Part shown: positions 37,506 through 43,602 of the stretch, one piece after another
Numbering within the stretch: the first letter of the stretch is position 1
Layout: the number at the start of each line of letters is the position of its first letter
Assembly (NCBI GenBank): GCA_027448805.1
Contig: DAIDMU010000091.1
Span: 1 to 43,602, forward strand
Length of the DNA stretch: 43,602 nucleotides
Direction of reading: 5' to 3'
Source of the DNA: Sulfurimonas sp.
Lineage (GTDB): Bacteria > Campylobacterota > Campylobacteria > Campylobacterales > Sulfurimonadaceae
Translations under genes and position numbers: made by a program
The notes under the pieces: generated by a model
The model's input: only the letters and a program-made list of their open reading frames with translations
The model's database searches: none
Told to the model about the DNA's origin: nothing

Positions 37506-39296
37506 TTAGTCCATTTTTAAAACAGACATAAACGCCTCTTGCGGAAGCTGCACTTTTCCTATTGACTTCATTCTCTTCTTGCCGGCTTTTTGTTTCTCTA
37601 GCAGTTTTCTTTTACGGGTAATATCCCCGCCGTAACACTTGGCGGTAACATTTTTGCCCATACTTTTTACGGTCTCTCTAGCAATTACCCTGTTTCCAAG
37701 TGAGGCTTGTATAGCCACTTCAAAAAGCTGGCGAGGCACTATCTCTTTCATGTTTTTTACAAGCGCACGACCGCGATACTCCGCAGCCGAACGATGAACA
37801 ATAATGCTAAGCGCGTCTACGACATCACCTGCCACAACGACATCAAGCTTAACCAAGTCGCCTTCTCTAAAGCCGATAGGCTCATAGTCAAAACTTGCAT
37901 ACCCTTTTGAGATTGACTTTAGCTTGTCGTAAAAATCAACTACAATCTCATTCATAGGAAGCGAGTATTCGAGCATTACTCTGTTTTCATTGAGATAAGT
38001 CATCTTGTCTTGCGCGCCTCTTTTTGCCACCAAAAGATTTATAATATTTCCAAGATAGTCTGTAGGAGTGATAACAGTAGCTTTTACATAAGGCTCCTCG
38101 ATTCTGTCTATATAGTTCACTGGCGGCAACTCTGAGGGGTTCTGAACTTCAACCATATCGCCGTTTGTAAGATAAACATTGTAAACAACAGACGGAGCTG
38201 TGGCGATGAGGTCAAGGTCGAACTCTCGCTCTAGTCGCTCTTTAATAACTTCCATATGAAGCATTCCAAGAAAACCGACACGAAACCCAAATCCAAGAGC
38301 GATTGAAGTCTCAGGCTCATAAGAGAGTGAAGAGTCATTGAGTTTTAGTTTGTCAAGTGCATCACGCAAATCTTCAAACTTGTCCGTGTCTATCGGATAG
38401 ATTCCCGCAAAAACAAACGGCTTAGCCGGTTCATATTTTAAAACAGGCTCAAGCGTAGGGTTTTTTGCGTCTGTTATTGTATCGCCGACGTTTACAATAT
38501 GAACCTCTTTTAAACCAAGTACGACTATGCCTATCTCTCCGGTTTTTATAACATTTGTTTTTTTGCGTCTAAGCGGATGCGGATACATCAAATCAAGAAC
38601 TTGATGCTCTTCTCCATTGCTCATAAGTCTAACATGCTGACCTATTTTTATCTCGCCGTCAAAAACTCGCACAAGAGCCAATGCACCAAGATATGCGTCA
38701 AACCATGAGTCGTAAATTATGGCTTTGGTCGGAGCTTTTGAATCTCCGACGGGAGCAGGAATTCTATCTACGATAGCGTCAATAAGCTCACGAATCCCGA
38801 TACCTGTCTTCGCAGAGACTAAAACCGCATCGGTGGCATCTATGCCAATGCTTGTCTCAATCTCTTCTGCAACTTTTATAGGGTCAGCCGCCGGCAAGTC
38901 TATCTTGTTAATGACTGGGATAAGCTCTAAATTGTTCTCCATAGCCAAGTAAACATTTGCGATAGTCTGGGCTTCAACGCCCTGAGCCGCATCAACGATT
39001 AAAAGTGCGCCGTCGCTTGAAGCTAAAGATTTGCTAACCTCGTAAGAGAAGTCGACGTGGCCGGGAGTGTCGATAAGATTTAGTATGTAGTGTTCGCCGT
39101 CTTTTACATAGTCAAGCCTGACGCTTTGAGCTTTAATGGTGATGCCGCGCTCTTTTTCGATGTCCATAGTGTCCATCATCTGCTTGCCGAGCTCTCTATC
39201 ACTTACCGAACCGCACTCTTGAATAATGCGGTCGGCCAAAGTGCTTTTACCATGGTCGATATGGGCGATGATAGAAAAGTTTCTAATATTCTTCAA
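37506..39296 (-). CDS. lepA: Elongation factor 4
   Basis: [35 protein letters not shown]-terminal [26 protein letters not shown]. Confidence 0.98.
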   Translation of the reverse strand: MKNIRNFSIIAHIDHGKSTLADRIIQECGSVSDRELGKQMMDTMDIEKERGITIKAQSVRLDYVKDGEHYILNLIDTPGHVDFSYEVSKSLASSDGALLIVDAAQGVEAQTIANVYLAMENNLELIPVINKIDLPAADPIKVAEEIETSIGIDATDAVLVSAKTGIGIRELIDAIVDRIPAPVGDSKAPTKAIIYDSWFDAYLGALALVRVFDGEIKIGQHVRLMSNGEEHQVLDLMYPHPLRRKKTNVIKTGEIGIVVLGLKEVHIVNVGDTITDAKNPTLEPVLKYEPAKPFVFAGIYPIDTDKFEDLRDALDKLKLNDSSLSYEPETSIALGFGFRVGFLGMLHMEVIKERLEREFDLDLIATAPSVVYNVYLTNGDMVEVQNPSELPPVNYIDRIEEPYVKATVITPTDYLGNIINLLVAKRGAQDKMTYLNENRVMLEYSLPMNEIVVDFYDKLKSISKGYASFDYEPIGFREGDLVKLDVVVAGDVVDALSIIVHRSAAEYRGRALVKNMKEIVPRQLFEVAIQASLGNRVIARETVKSMGKNVTAKCYGGDITRKRKLLEKQKAGKKRMKSIGKVQLPQEAFMSVLKMD

Positions 39297-39322
39297 TTAA
39301 TATTCCCTAAATATATATTTTT

Positions 39323-40249
39323 CTAAGTAAAAAGTGAATTTACACTCTCGTTGTGATATACCCTGCGGATAACCTCTGCAAAAAGAGGCGCTACCGTTAA
39401 AACTATGATTTTATCATGCGGCTTGGACTCTAGAGTGTTTGTAACTATTAGCTCGTCAAGTTCACCTTTGTCCAAGTTTTCATAAGCTTTTCCGCTAAGA
39501 ACGGCATGAGTGGCGCATGCCATAACAGAAGCGGCCCCTTTGTCTTTAAGGGCAGTTGCCGCTTTTATCATAGTCCCTGCAGTATCTACCATGTCGTCAA
39601 TCATAATGACATCTTTGCCTTCTACGTTTCCTATGATATTCATAACTTCGCTCTCGTTTGCTTTTTCGCGACGCTTATCAACGATTACCATCTCAAGCCC
39701 CATGCGTGAAGCAAAGTAGCGGGCACGCGCAACGCCGCCTATATCAGGAGAAGCTATGATAGGGTTTTTAAGATTTTTGCTTCTTATGTAGTTTTCAAAA
39801 GTTACAGAGCCGTAAAGGTTGTCAACTGGAATATTGAAAAATCCTTGAATCTGCCCTGCATGCAGGTCGATTGTAACTACTCTGTCGATTCCTGCTGCTT
39901 GATACATATCTGCAACAAGTCTTGCGGTGATGGGAACACGGGGAGCGGCTTTGCGGTCTTGTCTTGCATATCCATAGTACGGAACAACGGCTGTAATGCT
40001 AGAAGAGCTTGATCTGCGAAGAGCATCCGTCATGATAAGTAGTTCCATTAAGTTATCATTTGATGGAGCACCGGTTGATTGGATGATAAACACATCACGA
40101 CCGCGAACACTCTCTGCGATTTGAACTGAAATTTCACCGTCGCTAAACTTTTTAACATCGGCTTTGGCCAATGGAACATCTAAGATTTGACAAACCTCTT
40201 TTGCAAATTCAGTGCTGGCAGAACCGGCAAAAATTTTATAACCGCGCAT
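39323..40249 (-). CDS. prs: Ribose-phosphate pyrophosphokinase
   Basis: KKFSDGEISVQI, VVPYYGYARQDRK, VDLHAGQ-like TIDLHAGQIQGFF, DDMVDTAGTM. Confidence 0.98.
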   Translation of the reverse strand: MRGYKIFAGSASTEFAKEVCQILDVPLAKADVKKFSDGEISVQIAESVRGRDVFIIQSTGAPSNDNLMELLIMTDALRRSSSSSITAVVPYYGYARQDRKAAPRVPITARLVADMYQAAGIDRVVTIDLHAGQIQGFFNIPVDNLYGSVTFENYIRSKNLKNPIIASPDIGGVARARYFASRMGLEMVIVDKRREKANESEVMNIIGNVEGKDVIMIDDMVDTAGTMIKAATALKDKGAASVMACATHAVLSGKAYENLDKGELDELIVTNTLESKPHDKIIVLTVAPLFAEVIRRVYHNESVNSLFT

Positions 40250-40346
40250 GGGGATACCTTATTTGAAAATTTAAAAGCGATTATACAAAAATAGTGCTGA
40301 GGAGTTGTTAAAATGAAAATAATGATTTTATGGAAGAGATTTTTGA

Positions 40347-40386
40347 TGGTGGAGCTGTGGAGGATTGAACTTTTGTCCAAAAAATT
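40347..40386 (-). other. 3'-terminal tmRNA/tRNA-like fragment, candidate attachment site
   Basis: Minus strand TTTTTTGGACAAAAGTTCAATCCTCCACAGCTCCACCA: T-loop TTCAATC, acceptor strand CAGCTCC-ACCA, no 5' half present; adjacent to the integrase. Confidence 0.7.
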
Positions 40387-40499
40387 TCAAAAAAATTACC
40401 GTTTGCCTAAATTGCGAATAAACCCCTATTTTATGGGATTTATTAAATGCTTAGATATGCGTAAATAAACATAATTCAGGAATAATAAAGTTTAAAAAG

Positions 40500-40551
40500 G
40501 TGGTCTTAAAGGATTTTTTTTTATAATTAGTGGTCTTAAAGTGGTCTCAAA
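40500..40551 (+). repeat. Three direct repeats GTGGTCT(T/C)AAA upstream of the integrase
   Basis: GTGGTCTTAAAG at 40500-40511 and 40530-40541; GTGGTCTCAAA at 40541-40551. Confidence 0.8.
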
Positions 40552-40574
40552 ATCATACTAAAAAAGGCTTAAAA

Positions 40575-42020
40575 ATGGAATCTTTGGGTGGAAATTTCAA
40601 AGGAATTATGATTCAGAAGCTCCAATCAGGTGCCACAGCTTTCTATATCAAATTCAAAGATGAAATGAATGTCTCTCGTAAGCTGAAAGTCGGTGAGTCT
40701 CCCGATATGACTAAAACAAGAGCCAAAGATTTATTGATTGAAAAAAAGAAGGAGATCAAAACGAAGCGGAGTCTTATACGAGGTTCGGCAACATCACTCC
40801 CCTCCCCCATCCCAAGTATTCTTCAAAAAAAGCATAATCCATCTCCTAAAACCTTCAAAACACTGAACGATCTCGCTGATTTCTATTTTTCCGACCACTC
40901 CATAAAAACAATGAAAGAACTTAAAAATCGATACGATTATCACGTCCGTAATGAACAGTTCGCCAATAAGCCCGTTCAACTTATTACCAAACATGAGCTA
41001 ATCGATTTTATAGAGCGAAAAAAAGTTCAAAGAGCCGATAAACGCAGAGGAGAAAACACTCGCAACAAATCGGTCCAAGAAAAAGAAATGTCCGAATATC
41101 AAATGAACCTTCAAAAAATCATTACACTTGCGGTAAATGATGATTGGAGAAGCAAAAATACAATTGAATTTTTGAAAAAAAAGAATGAAATTCTCCTGCT
41201 GAGAAATAATGATGAAGCTAAAAAACGACTATGGGACGATAAAACCGTATCCGAAGACGATAAACGGGCGATGATTGGGCTTCTGTCAAGAAAAACCATC
41301 AAAGAGATTTTTCAGATATGTTTAACGGCTATCAACTATTCTATCGATTCTCATAAAATCACTCCCTTCGCCAATCCGTTTGTCATCTCAAAAAGGGATA
41401 AAAAGCTTTATATCGAGGTGGACAACATCAAAGACCGATATATGTCAAAGGATGAAATCAAAGACTTTTTGAAAGAGTGTAAAGAAATCTCTAAAAAACC
41501 GAAGCACAAAAACATCTTTTTGATGGCTTTGTTGGCTTTATCCGTTGCAGCACGTCAATCGACTCTTTTAAGTATTAGAATCTCCGATATTGACTTGGAA
41601 AATGGATTTATCAATCTTCGGAATCATAAAACAGAAAAATGGTACAACGGTTTCATCGGCTCGAATGAAATCAAACAAGAAATTTTGAGACTTATCGGAG
41701 ATAGAGACAGAAATGATTATCTCTTCGTCAATTACACGAAAGAACGCCCATACCGTTATCCCCGTGTTATGGGAAACATTCTTGACTATACGGTGAATTA
41801 TAAACATCGCTATGTTAATTGGTTATCGCTCAAAGACCTCAGAAATACTTCTGCAAGTCATTTAGCCATGCAAGGAATACCGATTTCGCACATATCACAA
41901 ATTTTGAATCACTCATCGGTTGTTATGACAGAAAGATATGCCCATTTAAGTCCGTCAATCGCTCAAGACGGAATCAGAACATTGGTTGATGGTTTTGGAT
42001 TGGAAGATTTGGAGAAATAA
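40575..42020 (+). CDS. Tyrosine-type site-specific integrase
   Basis: C-terminal SVAARQSTLLSIRISDIDLE...LKDLRNTSASHLAMQGIPISHISQILNHSSVVMTERYAHL with catalytic Tyr; ATG at 40575 preferred over the GTG at 40530. Confidence 0.93.
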   Translation: MESLGGNFKGIMIQKLQSGATAFYIKFKDEMNVSRKLKVGESPDMTKTRAKDLLIEKKKEIKTKRSLIRGSATSLPSPIPSILQKKHNPSPKTFKTLNDLADFYFSDHSIKTMKELKNRYDYHVRNEQFANKPVQLITKHELIDFIERKKVQRADKRRGENTRNKSVQEKEMSEYQMNLQKIITLAVNDDWRSKNTIEFLKKKNEILLLRNNDEAKKRLWDDKTVSEDDKRAMIGLLSRKTIKEIFQICLTAINYSIDSHKITPFANPFVISKRDKKLYIEVDNIKDRYMSKDEIKDFLKECKEISKKPKHKNIFLMALLALSVAARQSTLLSIRISDIDLENGFINLRNHKTEKWYNGFIGSNEIKQEILRLIGDRDRNDYLFVNYTKERPYRYPRVMGNILDYTVNYKHRYVNWLSLKDLRNTSASHLAMQGIPISHISQILNHSSVVMTERYAHLSPSIAQDGIRTLVDGFGLEDLEK

Positions 42021-42089
42021 ATTTAATAGTCAATTCAATTCCCTAAATCGGAATCGAACCCAGTGGAAAAAAGTTTATTTGAGGATGAG

Positions 42090-42326
42090 TTAAGCGGCGT
42101 CGGCGAAAGCCAAGAAGTTTGCCACTTCAATAATAGGGAATACATAACGGGCTTTTTGACTCACCCCAATTCGTTTATAACGGATAGGAAGATCACCCTT
42201 CAAAATCAACCCTTCAAGTGAAGAAACAGAAATTTCTAACGTCTCCGCAAGTTCTTGACGGGTCAATTGGGTTTTACCGTATTTGCGATACAAAAGGTCG
42301 ACATACATTTGGGTTGTGGAATTCAT
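42090..42326 (-). CDS. Small HTH DNA-binding protein, candidate excisionase/regulator
   Basis: LTRQELAETLEISVSSLEGLILKGDLPIRYKRIG; ATG at 42326 preceded by GGGAGGGG. Confidence 0.7.
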   Translation of the reverse strand: MNSTTQMYVDLLYRKYGKTQLTRQELAETLEISVSSLEGLILKGDLPIRYKRIGVSQKARYVFPIIEVANFLAFADAA

Positions 42327-42406
42327 GAAACCCCTCCCAACTCGTATAAACCGAAACAAAACAAATTTTTCATTTTAGTCCTTTCAATTTTCATAACGAG
42401 ATTATT

Positions 42407-42907
42407 TCATTCTATAAAAGTCAATTTACCTACAAGAAATACCTCGATCATATCCTGATCACTAGACTGAAGTAAAGCACTCGGTTCATTGTTTGGATAG
42501 GTTGCTTCATAACGATACATCTCATCTAATTCGTCTTCATCTTCGATTAGATATAGCCATTTCTTTGAACTAAATTTGTCGACAACATAGATACAGATAC
42601 CTACCCAAAACGTCCAATACCGCCAAAGATCAATTCTAAAAACATCCTCAGGATTTTGTAGTGTATGCTCAAATCCTTCATTGAAAAAATCCAAAGAACC
42701 ATCTATCTCTTCATGGATATCAACTTCGATACATTCCAAATTCACGGGCATATCTTTTTGAGATGTATATACCTCTAAAATATCAATTAAATCAGGTAAA
42801 TTCTTTTCTTGTTTAATAGAGTTGATTTGATCCAAAATCAATTGGTGTTGTTCATCAAATCCCCCGTCAGATAGGGATTTAAAATTGTAGTTATCAATAT
42901 ATGTCAT
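42407..42907 (-). CDS. Hypothetical island protein, acidic
   Basis: 166 aa; AAAGGA Shine-Dalgarno upstream of ATG; no recognised family. Confidence 0.6.
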   Translation of the reverse strand: MTYIDNYNFKSLSDGGFDEQHQLILDQINSIKQEKNLPDLIDILEVYTSQKDMPVNLECIEVDIHEEIDGSLDFFNEGFEHTLQNPEDVFRIDLWRYWTFWVGICIYVVDKFSSKKWLYLIEDEDELDEMYRYEATYPNNEPSALLQSSDQDMIEVFLVGKLTFIE

Positions 42908-42961
42908 TGTATGTCCTTTGTAAAATGATTTTTTTCTTGAAAATATAGAGATTGTTCAACC

Positions 42962-43405
42962 TTATGAAGGCATGAACAACTGCTCCAATATTTTGTATAA
43001 CTCGAATTCATCCTTATCAAGTATGTTCGTACTGGTCGCGACGGAGTCCCCTTCCATGTCATAGAATTTTTGGATTCCATGCAGTAAGTCCATACATACA
43101 ATTTTTTCACCGGTTTTTTCTTCCAATGAAGCGATTGACAGAACGATTTGACTCAATAATTTTCCATACCCTTGAAGGTCTGTTTTGATAAATTTCAAAA
43201 CCTCCACTGAAGAGTATTTTTTACGGATACTTTTTGAAACAATGTCAAAGTCTTTCGCACCGAATGTGGTGGTGTCTCCGTCAACACTTACATCCATTGA
43301 AACGTGGAACAGAACACCCTCGTCACCTGTATAAGAAAGGTGGATTAACCCTTCCTCAGTAATATGAATACCTTTGAAATCGATAATATTTGTTAAATTT
43401 TTCAT
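42962..43405 (-). CDS. Hypothetical island protein
   Basis: 147 aa; AAAGGACAAAAATG start; no recognised family. Confidence 0.6.
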   Translation of the reverse strand: MKNLTNIIDFKGIHITEEGLIHLSYTGDEGVLFHVSMDVSVDGDTTTFGAKDFDIVSKSIRKKYSSVEVLKFIKTDLQGYGKLLSQIVLSIASLEEKTGEKIVCMDLLHGIQKFYDMEGDSVATSTNILDKDEFELYKILEQLFMPS

Positions 43406-43548
43406 TTTTGTCCTTTATAATTTAATTTTTTCGCCCGTCAATAAAGACACTTAAACCGATTAAACCCGTCCAACTCGACTAACCCCCTATCAAGGGTAGG
43501 TTTCGGGGTTCCAAAGGGATTTAACACACTCATAAACAGTTAAATTCC

Positions 43549-43581
43549 TCGTAATCGTTGGGTGTGTATCAACGATTACGA
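43549..43581. repeat. Perfect 12-bp inverted repeat, 9-nt spacer
   Basis: TCGTAATCGTTG-GGTGTGTAT-CAACGATTACGA. Confidence 0.85.
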
Positions 43582-43602
43582 TACCGACTTTAAAAAGGGG
43601 AT

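Noticed and set aside
40180-40380. 66-aa minus-strand ORF spanning the prs upstream region and the tmRNA-like fragment
   Set aside because: Overlaps the prs start and runs through the tRNA-like fragment; no family or SD support.
1-43602. CRISPR arrays, rRNA operon, complete tRNA genes, IS elements
   Set aside because: No regularly spaced repeats, no rRNA sequence, no full cloverleaf, and no transposase recognised on either strand.

Overview
The window reads as a low-GC Campylobacterota chromosome, Sulfurimonas/Sulfuricurvum-like (inferred from gene content and the hobA-holB-folP order; taxonomy not verified). About 40 kb is core housekeeping sequence: ftsH 3' end, a PSD-like gene, serS, metF, serB, rpsF-ssb-rpsR, dprA, queA-tatC-tatB, hemW, nudH, lysC-hobA-holB-folP, grpE-dnaK, comF, lepA and prs. 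Interspersed are four c-di-GMP (GGDEF/EAL) proteins and a CetA/CetB-like split energy-taxis receptor. At about 40.35 kb the sequence changes to the left end of a mobile island: a 3' tmRNA/tRNA-like fragment, a tyrosine integrase, a small HTH protein, and two unrecognised ORFs that run toward the window edge. The observations I rate most worth following up are: a tight TonB-receptor / small periplasmic protein / GGDEF-EAL operon; the ssrA-like integration site with unknown cargo; a consensus sigma70 promoter overlapped by a HAIR-like operator upstream of a grpE-dnaK operon that lacks hrcA; a structured, direct-repeat-flanked segment between grpE and dnaK; a PSD homologue that appears to have lost its catalytic residues; an S6:S18-type leader before rpsF; and a symmetric divergent promoter between metF and serB. 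All homology calls come from reading motifs; no database search was run.
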